DNA of 64,000 nt from Tetrahymena elliotti 4EA (GCA_000231825.2 JH720299.1:499920-563919), one strand, 5' to 3'. Numbered from the stretch's first letter, positions 1 through 14,600 are shown. The notes: generated by a model from the sequence alone, not told the origin. Made by a program: numbers and translations.

Positions 1-172
1 AAAATCAAAAATAGCTCCTCCCGCTGACCAAACCATCTCCCAATAATACACCTTAGAAGTAATTAACCCTATTTCTAAAAGTACTGATAATACCCCAACA
101 AATAATACTAATTCATCAAACTTGATTTAACTCTGCTTACTAAGTTTACTTCTACTTCTTTTCTGATAAACT
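1..172 (-). CDS. Partial exon, putative membrane protein, cut by window edge
   Basis: The first ~170 bases are less AT-rich than what follows and hold a TGA-free reading frame on the minus strand that runs off the window start. The translation has a basic stretch (KRSRSKLSKQS) followed by a hydrophobic segment (LVLFVGVLSVLLEIGLI) that could be a membrane helix. No ATG is visible, and an in-frame TGA lies just upstream near base 183, so this is most likely an internal exon whose acceptor lies near 140-175. I do not recognise the family. Support is compositional and frame-based only. Confidence 0.35.
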
Positions 173-1815
173 TTGATAATTAATCAATCAATCAAACAAA
201 CAAACAAACAAACAATAACTAACTAAATAATAAATATTTCCTTCCAATTTTAATATAAAATTATTCGTGTAATATGATTTCACCCTTACTCCTTTGTTAT
301 AATTGATTACTTAATAATTTATCTGTCAATTTAATTCATATTTACCTTATTCATTATTTTCTAATCATTTATAGCTGCAATTAATTACACATAAATCTCA
401 TCTTCATCTATTCTTATATTTCTTCATTTATTAAACTAATATTTCTTTTATCAAATTATAATATTTTACTTAGAAATATTCAGATTTTTTTACTTTGACT
501 CAAAATTTGCAAAAACTTTAAACATTTTAAAATACAAAATAAATATTTTGTTTATTAAATAGTTTATTCATAAATTTTTTATCTTCTAACTACATACATT
601 TTCATGATTATTATTTTTGAATATTTTAATATGGATTTATTTAAATTGAATTAAAAAAACTTCAAAATAAGGTATCAATATTTGATCCATATTTAATTTA
701 ATCAATTTTTTCTTTTTTAGTCATTTATTTTAATCCATTTTTCAATGTTAAAGTTGTGTCTACAGTTTTTGTATACTTAGAATAAATTAAAATATTTGAA
801 TTTATAAGTTTATGGTAGGCGATTGCCTAACATAATAGGATTCAGAATTGCATAGTTATTACTTGGATGTATTTAATTATGCCACTTTCAATATATAAAT
901 ACAAATTCTTTTAGGGTTTAAGAAGTATCCTTCTAAAACATCTAAGACAAGTATTTCTAAAATTAAAAAGACTTAGTAGTTTTAATCGCAAAAATAATTT
1001 TTAACTTGATTTTATTTATTTCATCCATTTACTTAGAATTAAATGTAATTGAATTGAGTAAAAAAAAATATTAAAGATGAGATTTGCATATCATTTAGCT
1101 TCTAGAAAAATATTTCTGAATGATTTTGTTGATTTAATTTGATTTTGATTTGTAAGTGAGATTTAGATATTAGATTTTGTTTTTTCTATATTACTTTTCT
1201 GGCAACTTTAATCAAAAACAAAATGTAAAGAAGATTTCTAGAAAGGATTATGCCTGATAAAGGCAGTAAATTGCGCAAAAAAATTGAATGAAAAAGAAAG
1301 GAGGGCAAATTGTAAAATAAAATCTTATTCTGGCATAAAAAATATTCTGTTTTTATTCTTTAAATTTGAATATGATTCTAAGAAAAATCAAAGCTATCCT
1401 CTGATTTAAAAGTAAAATAGGATAAAGAATGAATGAAAGAGTGAATGATATTTAGATTGATATAATTAGGTTTGATTGATTAATTGATTTATTATACAGT
1501 TTTTAATACCAAAAAAATTAATTTCTTAAATTAAAAGTTAACTAAGATATTTAGGTAGGCACAAATCAATAAAAAAATAGAGTTTTTAAATTTAAATACA
1601 TAAATGCAAATAGAATATCCCCTCTCTTCTTCGGTTTCTATTCCTAACTCTTTTTCTTTTGACATCGAAGTTGGTAAACATCTTTATTAACTTTATTGAT
1701 ACCCTTCATAAGTGATTAATAGTTTAGATAAAATGAAGATTTTTAGAATTTTGATAAAAGCCATATATGTATAAGTAGCATTTGATCATTAATAATAATT
1801 TTTGTTTAAATAAAA
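173..1815. other. Intergenic, AT-rich, no gene seen
   Basis: About 1.6 kb of very AT-rich DNA without a convincing reading frame on either strand. A short simple repeat of AATC/AAAC units lies at about 181-217. This stretch probably holds the cullin promoter and the flank of the minus-strand gene at the left edge. Confidence 0.6.
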
Positions 1816-4800
1816 ATGAATTAATTCCACAAACGAAACGAAGAAGAAGAAGAAGTGTTTATGTTTTTAACATTTTATTTTTTAAATTAGAAATAGAGAA
1901 ACCAAATGAAATTTTTTTTGAAAAAAACTGGCTTGAAATTGAATAGTTCTTGAAAAGCATTTATGAATCTGAAGACATTAACTGTTATTGCTTTTAGCAC
2001 TTTTATGATGTAATTCTTATTTGCAAAAATGAAACAATCTCAAGCAAAGAATTTAAATGAAAAAGCCAAAATAAATTAGGGAAATAGTATAAATGAATAA
2101 AAAATGCTTGATTGTTAATATTTGAAGAGTTAATTCTAATAAAAAATATTTAAATAAATAGATGATTTCTAGCATATGCGATAATGAATTTGATGAATTG
2201 CTTTATAAAAAACTTGAGGAATTTTACCGCCTAAAATTTTATGCTATTTTGAATGACATTGCTTAGTAATTTTTATTTTATTTAAAATATTTTCAAGATC
2301 AATTTTGCTTGAAAAGACAATTTTAGCTTGAGAAATGAATGAAGAAGATTGAACATTTTTTGTTATTAATATTGTCTAGATAGCCAGACGATTTTATAAA
2401 TAAGATAGAAAAGGAATGGATAAAGATTAATAGATGTCTAACAGTTTTGAGTGAAATATTTAAATAATTTGAAGGTTCTTATTTATACAAGACAAAGACA
2501 CCTAGCTTTGATAATTTTATACTAAAGATATTATCTGATTAGTTTAATTCAGAGTTTAACTAATTGCTTGATGCTATTATTACTTCATTGCTTGATACTT
2601 TTAGAAACATTAGAGATTAGAATCCTTATAATCATGATTAACTAAAAAATTTGATGGGAATGATCATTAAAATTGGTTCATATGAAAATTAATTTAAGTC
2701 CTCCTTCTTCGAGTAGTCAAATAAGTATTATTTAGATTTATAACAAAAGCATTCTGAAAAATTTGATTTGAGAGTTTACTTGGCTGAAATTGAGCACAGA
2801 CTTTAACAAGAAACTGGACTCATTGAAGCTTATTTGTCTAAAGCTACAGGAAAAATCCTTATTGATCTCATTTAAAAGCATATGATTGCAGAAAATTTAC
2901 AAACTATCTTCTCTCAAGGATTTGATGACCTTTTGAATTCTAGAGATTATTAAAATCTTTAAAGACTTTTCCATAACATGTGCAACATAGACAAATTAGA
3001 TTTCCTCAAGAAAAACTGGAATTAATTCATCAGAAAAAAAGGTGAAGAAATTGTCAATGAAGAAAATCAAGATGAAATCACTTAACATCTTCTTGACTTC
3101 TTCCACGATCTAGATCTTATCATATAAAAATGCTTCGAAAACTCCAATCTACTCAGATAAGCCAAAAACTATGCTCTCGAACACGTTCTCTCAATTAAAA
3201 TCAACACAATTGCTGAGCTCACTTCTAAGCACATTGACAACAAACTTAAAAAGCAAAACAAGGTAATTATTATGATTTTTTCAAAACTATCATGTAATCT
3301 ATGATCATTTATTTCTAAATTAATCCATCAAGTTCATTTCTGAATCCAACTAATTATCTAAACTGCTTCAAAATTTTTGAATTGCTTTTATTATTTGATT
3401 GATATATCCATTTTCATCAATCAACCAATCAGCAAATTAAAAATTAAAATAATCAGATATTTATTTATTTATTGCTTTTCATAAAGAAAATCTAATTATC
3501 AATCAACCAATCAGCAAATTAAAATAATCAGATATTTATTTATTTATTTATTGCTTTTCATAAATAAAATCTAATTAATTGAACAATAAATAATTTTTTG
3601 ACATTTTTAATGGAAAAAATCAATTGATTGAATTATGAATGTAAACTATAAATTTTTACTTGATTTAGATTTAAAAATTGTTTTGATTCTTTTTTATGTG
3701 TGAAAATATTAAATGAAATTTAACATTTAAATAAATAAAAATAGACTATGCAAGACCATGATTAAATAGAAAAGGATGTAGATGATGCTTTAGAGTTGTT
3801 TAGATATCTTCCTGCAAAGGATATTTTTGAGGCTTTTTACAATAAGAGACTTGCTCGTAGATTGTTGATGAACTTGGCATATTCTTATGAATTGGAAAGA
3901 AAAGTTTTAGATCGTTTAAGATCAGGTAAAGATTGATTATTTTAAATGAATTTATTGAGAGTTTATTTAATTTATTAGAATGCGGTGATTAATATACTAT
4001 GAAAGCTGACGAAATATTGAAAGATGTCAATGAATCTAAGCAATTAAATAAAGACTTTAATGATTACCTAGTTAGTAAAGGATTAGATTATAACAAAAAG
4101 AACATCTTCTCTTGTATTGTGGTTTCTTCTTCTGCTTGGCCTATGAAAAATTAACAACTCCCAAACCTATTTGAACCAGTAATAAAAATATTTATCAATA
4201 AAAATTTTAGGTTTTATCTTAACTCATTTTTTTATTAAAGTTTGATAAATTTTAAGTCGAATTCAAGTTGTTTTATGAGCTTAAACATAAGGGTGTTTGC
4301 ATTAAATGGTAACACGAAACTAGCACATGCGACATTTAAGGAAATTATAATAAAGAAAAAGTAAATTTATCGTTCAAAAATGAATGAAATAAAAATATAT
4401 TTTAATGTTTATTAATTAGTACATTTTCTAAGTTTAACTCATATAAGGATTAATTCTTCTCTGCTTCAATAAAAAGAATAAACTTTCTTACAATGAAATA
4501 CACAATCAAATTTAAATTGATGAAGAAGAATTAAAGAAGAATTTAGTTTCTCTTTATGCTATGAAAGACACATAAAAATTACTCAACAAGTCAGGAGAAG
4601 TAAATAGCAAATATTCTTTTTTTTATTCATTCATTAATTTACTGAAAAGTGTAATATTAAAAATAATTTATCCTTATTTTTGTGTGTCTTGTTATTAATT
4701 GTTAAATTTTTAATTTAAAATTAAGGCTAAAAGAGTAGACGAAGCTGATATATTTGAAGTTAACGAAGCTTATTAGAGCAAGAAAAAACTTATTAAAGTT

Positions 4801-5196
4801 AATTCCATCTTTAAAAAAGAAACTGTAATCATTCATTCATTTTTTGCTTAATTTTTTACAATTTTATAAAATATTTTTTTTTCTGAAACAGAAAGAAGAT
4901 GTTAAAGAGACAACTGACAGAGTTTTAACTGAAAGAGGTTTTGTTTTGGATGCTAGTATTGTTAAGATTCTTAAGAGTAAGAAAAATATTTATCATTAAG
5001 AGCTCATGAAGGAATTGTTCTAGGATCTTATGCTTCCAGTTAATGTAAATAAACTAGCTTATTAAACCATATTTTTATCCTTTTCAATATTTAATTAAAG
5101 GCAACTGAAGTTAAGAAAAGAATTGAAGGATTGATCGAAAGAGAATATATGAAGAGAGATCCTGAAAACCATTCTTTGTATCATTACGTTGCATGA
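1816..5196 (+). CDS. Cullin (scaffold of a cullin-RING ubiquitin ligase), 11 exons, about 721 aa
   Basis: Cullins hold the RING protein Rbx at their C-terminus and substrate adaptors at their N-terminus. Proposed exons: 1816-1854, 1899-2009, 2162-2265, 2380-3262, 3745-3925, 3979-4178, 4241-4360, 4420-4599, 4726-4824, 4892-5044, 5101-5196. Their lengths sum to 722 codons including the TGA, and every junction is phase-consistent. The N-terminal cullin repeats start near NWLEIEQFL. The cullin-homology block contains DIFEAFYNKRLARRLL, and the winged-helix/neddylation end contains ASIVKILKSKK and VKKRIEGLIEREYMKRD, finishing YHYVA. The NEDD8-acceptor lysine is expected in the IVKILK stretch. At 721 aa the length is close to that of family members. 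The subtype (CUL1, 3 or 4) cannot be assigned by eye. The first two exons are less certain than the rest, because reading around 2010-2380 requires introns that remove in-frame TGAs. Confidence 0.93.
3416..3575. repeat. Two-copy tandem duplication inside a cullin intron
   Basis: A unit of about 80 bases beginning ATCAATCAACCAATCAGC is present twice in a row within the 3263-3744 intron. Both copies carry the TTTATTTATT run and GCTTTTCATAAA, with small length differences in the ATTT run. It looks like a recent slip duplication that leaves the exons untouched. Confidence 0.8.
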
Positions 5197-6588
5197 TAAC
5201 AACATATAAAACATAAAATAAATAATCTATTATAAGATTTGTATTGGATAGATAACAAAATTCCTATCTTTTTGTAAACAAATCTTTAATTTTGAACAAA
5301 AAAATTGATTTAATTTTTCTTTTCTCAATAAATTTAATTTAAAAAGATGATTAATTGCTATTAAAAAATAATTATTTTCCAGATAAATTGATTTTTATAT
5401 TTATCTTTATGAATGGTGAATTTTAAACCTAATCATAAAGTTATTCTTTCTATTTATTGGATCTTTCTGAAAAACTTTATCAATTTAAAAAAATACTTTC
5501 CTCAAAATAATTTTGATAAGGTCATACACACAATATAGCTTAAACAAGACTTATGAATTTAAAAAAAATAACTTAAAATTAATATAGGGTAGACTAATTA
5601 AAGCAAGGTTATCAATTTTTTACACGAACCTAAATCTTTATTAAAAATCTCTTTTTAAATAATTTTAAAAATTAAATTCAATATCCAAAAACATATTTGA
5701 GTGATTTAAGTTATTTTTAAAGATATTTAATTTGAAAAAAATCTAATTGAGGGAGGAACTTAATATTAAACAAATTGATAGATATATATATCTATATAAA
5801 GAGAACGAATACTAAAGAAAAATACATACAAATAAATATAGTTTTTAGATAAACTAAAGAAATATTAATTTCATCAAATAAACAATTAAATAAAATAGAT
5901 ATGATAGATATTTTTTAATCATTAAAATTATTTCAGATTGGTTGGTGTTTGTTTATTATCTTGTTTTAATAGTTACAACCATATATTATTATTAATCATT
6001 CATTTGTTTGTTTAATCAATAGCTGAACCTATTTTAGATAGTAACTCTAATATTTAATTTTTGTAGATATGTGTTGTATTAAATATGCTTTTGAAATATT
6101 ATTTTTATTGGATTTTAAGTTCATTTTATTGGTATTAATTAAGATCATGAATATGATATTTTAAAGCTAGTTATTATTGTTGTTTGAGATTTAGTTAGTT
6201 CTGTGTTTTAATTTGAATAATTTAACTAATAGTTAAGTACTTTTAAATAAATAAATTAATAAAATAAAACTTAATTTGAAAGCAAGTTTGCTTGTGTGTG
6301 TTTTTATTTGTTTTTAGATTGAAATGATTTATTGAGAGAAACTGTTTAAATATAATTAATAGGAATCATGTTGATGTTGTTTGAAGAATATTACACGAAA
6401 ATCTAGTTAGACAGACAAGACAGACCATGTTAGGAGATTTATACTTATTTACTTACTTACTAACTTACTTACTTATTTATTTACTAATATATAAACAAAA
6501 TGCAAATTAAATAGTATGCTTGTTAGTTAGTTTATTCTCTTGCAGCTGCCAGTAAGCTAGCTAGATATTATTTTAGAGACACTCTCTC
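5197..6588. other. Intergenic between convergent cullin and Bre1 genes
   Basis: AT-rich DNA between two convergent genes, with no supported gene. It contains simple-sequence stretches, notably TTAC/TTAT tetranucleotide runs at about 6445-6486. The 3' ends and poly(A) sites of both neighbours must lie here. Confidence 0.6.
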
Positions 6589-9500
6589 TCAATGACTAAG
6601 ATATAGAGTTTTGATATCGTTTTTTCCAAAGGGTGTACGACATTTTGGACAAGTTCTTTGACGAAGACTCATTTATTTATCGATGCACTCTCTACAGAAG
6701 GGATGCATACATTTTTATAAGATTGTATCTTTGAAGTTTTATCCACAACTGCACTGGAGTAGGAGACGCATGTTTTATATTTTTTCTTTAAGTGAAGCAA
6801 CTTCTGTAGAAGTATTTTTACTTTCACTATTATCTAGGAATTCGTAGGCATTTTGTAATTTTTATTGGATTTTTTCATGATTGGCAATGAGTTCATTATA
6901 TTATTCAGTAACATCTCCAAACTTCTTTGTGAGTAGATCAAGTTTTTATTAAGTATCAAGGAGTAGCACTGTGTTTTCTTCAAGCTATGATTGGATAAGT
7001 TGCTTTTATTGGTTAACTTCTTCAATAGCATTTGATAAATTACTGTTTTAAAGAAGCAATTACTTGTTTTAATCTTCTAAATTCTCAATCAAATTTTTAG
7101 TATTATCTTTCTTTTGTTGATCAGCAACAACTAATATGGAATAGGATTGTTTTTCCTTTTAGAATTGCATTTAAATTTCAAGGTTTTTATATTCCAATCC
7201 TTGTTCTCTTTCTTGACTCAATTTAAGCTCTTGATTTACTTAATCACATCTTGCCTTCATTTAGTTAAATGATTTATCTAAATTTTCATATTCCTTCCAA
7301 ATTTCATCTTGATTTGCTTGCTGCTTTTTCTTTTCTTATTCATTTTGCTTTAATTGCTTCTGCAAATATGAAATTTTATCTTCTCTATTCTTAACATAAT
7401 CAATCAGTTCTCTGAATTTTTTAATTTAGTCTTAGTTAATTTATCCAGAGCTGCACATGTCGTTCATTATTTTTTCTAAAAATTTAATTGTGTCTTTGTG
7501 GATTGGATACTTAAATATTTTATCTTCAGCATAGCTTTCACCAGTGAATCCAATTTAGCTTTACAAATAGTTTATTTGTTGTTCTTTTTCATTCAACTTT
7601 GCTGATAAATCGCCATTAGATTTTTACAATAAAGCAATTTATTCATTCAATTACTGTTTTTTCAACTCTAATTCTTTATTATGTTCTCTTTCTATTGTCA
7701 GACATTCACTTGCCTTCTCTAATTAATCTTCTAAAGGCTAAGTGTATTTCTTATAATTAAAGTGCTATGTTAGATTCTCTCTCATGGCATCTCCTAACTA
7801 AGTCTTGTAAACTCCTTCTCTTGCTTCATGTAATTATTTCTAAAGAGTATCTTTCTCTTCCTTAAATTTAGTTAAAACTTCCTACATTTCTCTGAAGCGC
7901 TGCTTTTCAATATCACTTATTTGTTATTTAGCTTCTTTCAATTAGTTTCTCATTTAAATAGTAACCTTCAGCAATTCCTCAGTTTAAGCTGCCAATGACT
8001 AGTAAGCACCCGATCTAAAGAACTTGTCTTCCATATTCTTTAAATCAATTTCTCTTTCTCTCATATATTTTTCTAATTCAGATTTCTCTAAAACTAGTTA
8101 TTCATTACGCTTCTATAAGATTTACAATTTTTCTGCAATAGGCAATCTTAACTTACCATCGCAAAGCTCATCTTAAATAGTTGTGCTTGCCTAATTTATC
8201 AAAGAAGGTTGCATAACTAGTGATTACTATACCTATATCGACTCTTATTTTTTCAAAGAAGGCATGCTGCTTATTCCTAGACTAGCTGAACCATTTAATT
8301 CTAAGTTTTAGCTATTACTCTTATTCTCTTCAGCAGCTGTAAAAGCATTAGTATTAACAGCATCATTACCACTTGTATTCATTAATTAGCTAGATGATAC
8401 TCCATTTTAATTTACTTATTAAGATTCCTATTGAGTCAATTATAATCCTTAAGAACCTTATACTCCATTTGATGTATTAGAAACATTGCCATTTTGAGTA
8501 CTTGAAGCCAAAGATTAAGAAAATGTATTGGGAATAACAGATGAAGGTGAAGTATTAATAATTGTTTAAGTAGCAATTAATTTTTATTATGTTTCCAAAA
8601 GCTACCTTAATGTTTCTTCATACTTCTGACTAAAATACTCAGTTTAGTAACCTCCACAAATACATTCATATCCTTCTCTCTCTTCATTTTTATTCTCCTA
8701 TGAACCATTATTATTAGCATTTGCATTGTTATTCTATTGCTGATCTTCTATTTCCATTTGATTTTATTACTGCTAACCAACTTGATTGGCATTAGATTAG
8801 CTTTGATTCTCTTTGCCAGAATTATTTTAACTAGAATTCACTAAAGAGTTGGCATTGTTCTAAATTATTTTTTGAAGAATTTAATTAGGATCTTGACCTA
8901 CTTTTGCAGTGATTGAAGTGACGCAGTAATCCATTTTTTAGCGAATTCTAAGAGAAAGTCTTTCTGAAATTTCTCTCTCCTCATTGTATTTTTAAAGAAG
9001 TTCTTCATATTGTTTACTTTAATTACCAAAATAGTTCATTATGAATTCCTTTTCTGTGTCTGCCAAGGGCACAGGCTTTGAAAGAAAAGTTTCCAATTCT
9101 TTAATCTTAGTCTAGAGTTAACTATTCTCTCTGTATAGTCTACGCATAGTGTCATTTGCATCATTATTTTAGGCTAAACTCTTAACTGCATCATTCATTC
9201 TTTAACCGTATGTTGCACAATCAATGGCTACATCTGCATAGATATTTTCGAAATTCTTTAAAAAGTTCTCAACTCTTTGCTTAGTTATCTTTTGCAAATC
9301 CTACAAAGCAGCAGCATTAGTCTATGCTCTCTATTTGCTAACAGCATTAGTATTACTGGCATTCTAAGCAGGAGTACTGCTGTTATTATTATTATTAGCT
9401 AAATTATTAGGAATCTAAACTTAAGCAGCGTCTTTTGTAGTCTTTTCCATGCATTCCTTTAGTTTATTGACAATTTAAACCAACTCACCCATGCTATCGA

Positions 9501-9795
9501 ATAATTATTTGAATTTGGATGTTTACCTCTCATTGTTATCTTATTTCTTTACTAACAAATTCAGACGTTCTAACTTCCCCAGAAAATTCTTCCAACCAGC
9601 AAAGTAAGAAGCGAAAAAGAATTCATAGACTTCACAAATTGCCCTATAACTGCTCTCATTTAGTTTCAATTAAGAAATAATCCTCTTCTAATGATCTAAC
9701 CTATTTCCCAAAGCAGTATTTGCAAATTACAATATCAAAACATCATTTTTAGGATGCTTAAAATTCTCTTCATCCTTTCCCTTAACCTTCTTCAT
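6589..9795 (-). CDS. Bre1/RNF20-type RING E3 ubiquitin ligase (histone H2B), 1068 aa
   Basis: A single uninterrupted frame of 1069 codons including TGA, with no intron. Bre1 proteins monoubiquitinate histone H2B with the E2 Rad6 and act in chromatin during transcription. The N-terminus (NDVLILQFANTALGNRL) resembles the Bre1 start. The body is long, glutamine-rich and coiled-coil-like, with many heptad-type Leu/Lys/Glu stretches, and there is a low-complexity Asn/Ser linker in the first half. The last ~50 residues form the diagnostic RING: KCMHPFCRECI, then RQRTCPKCRTPFGKND, followed by a short tail ending LYLSH. The RQR-CPKC-FG-ND signature is specific for Bre1 among RINGs. One oddity is that the first metal-ligand pair reads QCSCGQ, a CxC rather than the usual CxxC. 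The start is the first ATG after AT-rich upstream DNA. Confidence 0.92.
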
Positions 9796-11670
9796 TCTAA
9801 TAATAATTCCAATTACAAATTATGTTCCTTAATCAAGCAGTTGTGTATTTTACAAATAATCGATTTATAACAGATTGAGAGATTGATAAATAAATATAGA
9901 TAGATTGTCTTCCTCCTATTTTATTTGTTTATTTGGTTTTGCACTAATAATAACTTTCTTCCTCTTAATTCTAAAGATTTGATTTGATTTGTTTATTTTC
10001 TTTTAAAATAATTAATTAATTAATTAATTAATCAATATATAAAATCTTGTCTAATTATTACTTCCTCTGATTTATTCCTTTCCCTCACTTTTTTTTTATT
10101 ATTCAAATTTAATATCCTCATTCATCTTCTCATTCATTTCTCGCCTAAAACAAAATCCTAATTCATAAATCTATTCATATTTCCATCAATCTTCATTCAT
10201 TCTTTCTTTTCCATTCTAAATGCAAGCCAAAATCTCATTAATTTTATTTAGTTATTCATCAATTAATTCTTCCCTTCATTTGCTTTAAGTGTATTAAGCC
10301 TATCACAAAACTTCCTTTTGACAACTAAATAATGGCATTCAAATGCTCTCTCTGTTTACCTTTTTCCCTTTCTTTGCAAAGTTAATTTATTTTATCCAAT
10401 TTTAGTTTTACTGAGAAAATAAGCTAAAACCTATTTTAAATTCTATTTTAGGATAATCTCCTCTTTCTGAATAATTAATTCCATTTCTGATGAAGCCAGT
10501 CTATATTTTCTTAATAAATAAATAAACAATCCTTCTTTATATTTGTTTAGAATTCTTCCAATTAACATTTAATAAAAAAAAGTTCTAGCAAATATTTAAA
10601 ATTCAACTTTCTCGAAACGCTTTAATCCTCTTTAAAACACACCCAACTATCTCATCAACATAATAATCTATTCATAAAATATACATTTCCATTCAAATTA
10701 TTTTAATATAATTCTTTATTTATATTCTTTTATCTTCATACTATTGCTTAAAAGTAATTTTGATACATAAGTAAATGTATTAATTAATATAAAATAATGT
10801 TTATTAATTTATTTAAATTCTATACTTTTATTTAATTTGCATTTTATTAACTTCAAATAAATTTTGCGCAAGTAAATGATAATAATTTGCTTTGTTTTTA
10901 AATTAAATTTCGATCCAATCTACTTTAAAATTATTAAACACACTATATAAATTTATTCGTTTATTTTCTGCTCAAGATAGATACATATTAGATTTCTTTC
11001 ACATTTTTCTTTTACCTGTGTATCTTTGATAACTAAACAGAAGCCATTAATTCCTTTATTTTCTATTTGCATCAATAAATTAAAGCTTCATTTCTTTAAT
11101 TTAAAACTTTGATAATTTTATAGAAGTTATTAATTAAATCGATTTTAAATTATTAAAATTTCATAGCTTTATTTTAAAACTGTTTTATTTTTTAAATATT
11201 TAATTAAAAAATTTTTAAAAATGTAAATAAATTAGAAAACTCATTGAAAAGTAAGTAATTTATGATTTAAATAAAATTATGTATGATTTATGTTTTTAAC
11301 ATAAACATTTTATATTATTATGCTTTTCAAAAACTTTTTTTAATATAAAGAAATATTTAACAATAAATTTATCAGTTGAAGAAGGTGCAGGGAATGGAAT
11401 GATCAAAATCAAATTTCAGCTTTTTTTTGAATGTTCAAAAGTTGATTTGGTTTAAAGATATTTGAATTATGAATCAATAAATCAGAGTTGATTTGCATTA
11501 AATTTTTTGAAAATACAAACAAAAAATATTAATTTGAATTAGTTTTCAACCAAGAGTTACTCTACCTACTAAGAATATAGGAGCCTTTAATAATAATCAA
11601 AGCTAAAAAATAAAAAATCAACAACAACACAACACAAAGCTAATTCAAATATTTTTTATTTAATTTTATC
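9796..11670. other. Intergenic between divergent genes, no gene seen
   Basis: Nearly 1.9 kb between the starts of the minus-strand Bre1 gene and the plus-strand gene at 11671, so it should hold both promoters. It is AT-rich with a TTAA/TTAATTAA microsatellite at about 10008-10032. I found no convincing coding frame, RNA gene or clear operator-like element. Confidence 0.6.
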
Positions 11671-14600
11671 ATGCTTAACATTTTCTTAGAGTTGTGGAAA
11701 GCGCAGCAGGAAAATAGGGTTATTATTCCTGAGCTTTACTTTCCTGATACATTTATTTTAGATGAAAATCATGATTTTATATGGGTCTTTCGCTCTAAAC
11801 AGGAAGGCAAAATTCTCAGAAAAAAGAAATAGAATTCTTCTGTTGAATGTATTGTCAAGAGTTTGGTTGGATAGAACTTAAATTTGTCTATTGACTATTC
11901 TTCAATTGATTCTACCTAACAAAATATTCAATCTCTTAACAATAATTATCAATCTATTTCTATTCAAGCTGAAACACCTTTTGCTACTTTCAGCAGATTG
12001 AATGATTAGGGGGAAATCGAAATTCAACATTTTAATTCTGAATAAATAAAAAAATTCTTTGGTGAAGTAGAATACTAGAATGCTCTTCCAAGAGATTCAA
12101 TATTTCTTTAGAGATATCTTAGAGTTGATTAAAATGAAATACATAACCACTTTATAAAGGTAGTTTATAATAGCAATTTTATACAAATTGAGAAGAGACG
12201 CAATTGCTTTTTTTGGTAAAATTTAACTGAAAATTCAAATAAACCAAAAGATCGTGAATACTATAATTGTCTTATTTCTTATGAAGGACCTGAATAGTTT
12301 ACAGAAGTTGAGAAAATAAATGAATACACTGCAAATCAATTGAAATACATTGTCAAACAAATTTGTATTCAACTTGAGTCGATTCACATGAAAGAAAGAG
12401 GAAAAGTTAAATAAATTTCTCTTATTTTCAAGAAAATCAATGACATCATTTATTTACTCCATTGCAATGAAATTTCTTTTGAGAGGGAGTAACACATTCC
12501 CAAGTTATGGAGAATGTCTTTTAAAAATCCATTTGTAGTTCCTCTTCATATTAGATGTGCAGCAAAACCATTATTGCCTCCTTAAAATAATTAATTAGGA
12601 AATAAATCTATGTTGCTAGCTAACAACGTAAGCAAGACTCTATCTAATTAATAAAACAACACAAAAAATGTATCATAATTAAATGGCAGTAATGATTCTA
12701 ATTTAAAGCTAAGACATATGGTGCTGAATAAGTAATAATTAGATAATTCTACTTTAGACGAGAAATATCATTCTATTGATTAAAAATATTAAATGTGTAA
12801 TTCTTGTGGACAAGGTTCATAGCAATAACTTCAAGATATAATGAAAAATAAACTATTACGAATCAGAATTAAGAGAGGAGTTAGAGAGAATTTTAATGGT
12901 TTGCGTCCTTTGTATGACAGTATGCAAAAATAAGAAAAAGCTTTATTTGATAAATACACAACAGTGAAAGTATGTTAATTGTGTTTTGAAGCATATTAAG
13001 AAATATAAAAAGAAGATGAATCATAATAATAATAAAATTTAGTTAATTAAAGTTATGGTTATTCAGTTTAAGATTAAACTAAAAAAGCTAAAAAGAGATA
13101 AATTACTATTCATAAAGCAAGATCAAAGAGTTTTAATTTGGTATCTATTGATTAAACGAATGAACACAGCACATCTTTAATAAATGGTTAATTTTTAACT
13201 CCGATCGAGAACAGTTCTTTAAAAAGAAGAAAAAGTGTTAATTAATGCGATTAATCTGATTAAGAAGAAGAATAATCTAATGATTTTTTTGATGAATCAA
13301 TGCTAAAAAATATAAATGATTAATCAATGATAAATAAAGATTAATCGTTTTCATACAGATTGAATGATAATTCATTTGATTTGAAATAATTTAATAAATC
13401 TTTTGAATAAAAAAACTCCATTCAAAATACTTTAAGAGAAAAATCAATTATGCAAAGAGCCTAGCTAGTTTAATCAAGATAAAGCGATTTAAATGAAGAG
13501 AGTGCATATAATTTTAATAGAAGGCATCATTCTTTCTCAAAAGCTTAATAAATAAATTCACAGTATTATCAATTAAATAAAAATCTTTAATACAAATTCA
13601 AAGAGCTAAGAAGTAAAAGCACTTAAAGGTCTGCTAATATATCAAATATTCTTCCATAATTTTCAGAATTATAAAATGAAGATAGCAGCATATTAAACGA
13701 TATGGATTTCATATAAAAAGCTCATAATATGAGTTCAATTACTCCAATAGCTGCTGCTGATTAGAAAACTATCATTGAAGCTTTAAATTTGCTTTAAGAA
13801 ACAAGTAATAAAAATTTAGAAACTAAAAATTTAAATAATAAAAAAATATCTAGACTATATCCTATATCTGTTGGCAGATAAAGACCTGTTATTAACCCTA
13901 ATTTAAAATCTCAATATTAAGTTATTATTTAGAATTCAAGTATCACTCCAATCAGCAATAAAAATGTAAATGATCAAAGCACAATTAGTATAGGTAATAA
14001 TAAAAATAAAATGAATAATGCAAGCTCTCGTAATGTCATCAGTGACTACTTTTAATAATTAGAAGACAGCAATTTTATGGCTAATTAAATTAATAACAAT
14101 AATAATTATGATGATGCTTTCTTGAAAAAATTCTATTAACAGTAAGCTATTGAAAAAGATAAAAGATAAAGTGAATAATTGGTTGAAATAAGCAACGTAA
14201 ATAATAGCAAGGATTATATTAGTATTAACCATATAGCTAATAATTAATGTCTAAAAAGTGAGGATATTCTTAATAAAATGAGAGATATTAATAACTCTAA
14301 GGAAATGATCTCAGATTCTCATGAAAAAATAATGTCTGATTACAATTCTATTTACAAAGATTAAAAATATCAAGTTCAACTTTTAAAGCAAAAAAGTAAT
14401 TTTGGAAAGGTGAATATGGCTTATGATAATAATGATAATAACAACGACAATGTATAATCTACAAATAATATAGTAAACAGAAGCAGAACTTCATCAACAG
14501 CATCCAAATCGACAAACAATTCTTCACTCACTCAAATCTAGCAAAGTAATATATTTTTTTTTTTTGGTGTTTAAAAAAAAAATCATTTAAAAAAACAAAA

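Noticed and set aside
2335..2337. In-frame TGA early in the cullin gene, suggesting a pseudogene or recoding
   Set aside because: A 114-nt intron (2266-2379) with GT/AG ends removes it and restores phase, giving a full-length cullin.
6834..7031. Short minus-strand Lys/Leu/Asn-rich frame
   Set aside because: It lies in a different frame inside the uninterrupted Bre1 gene.
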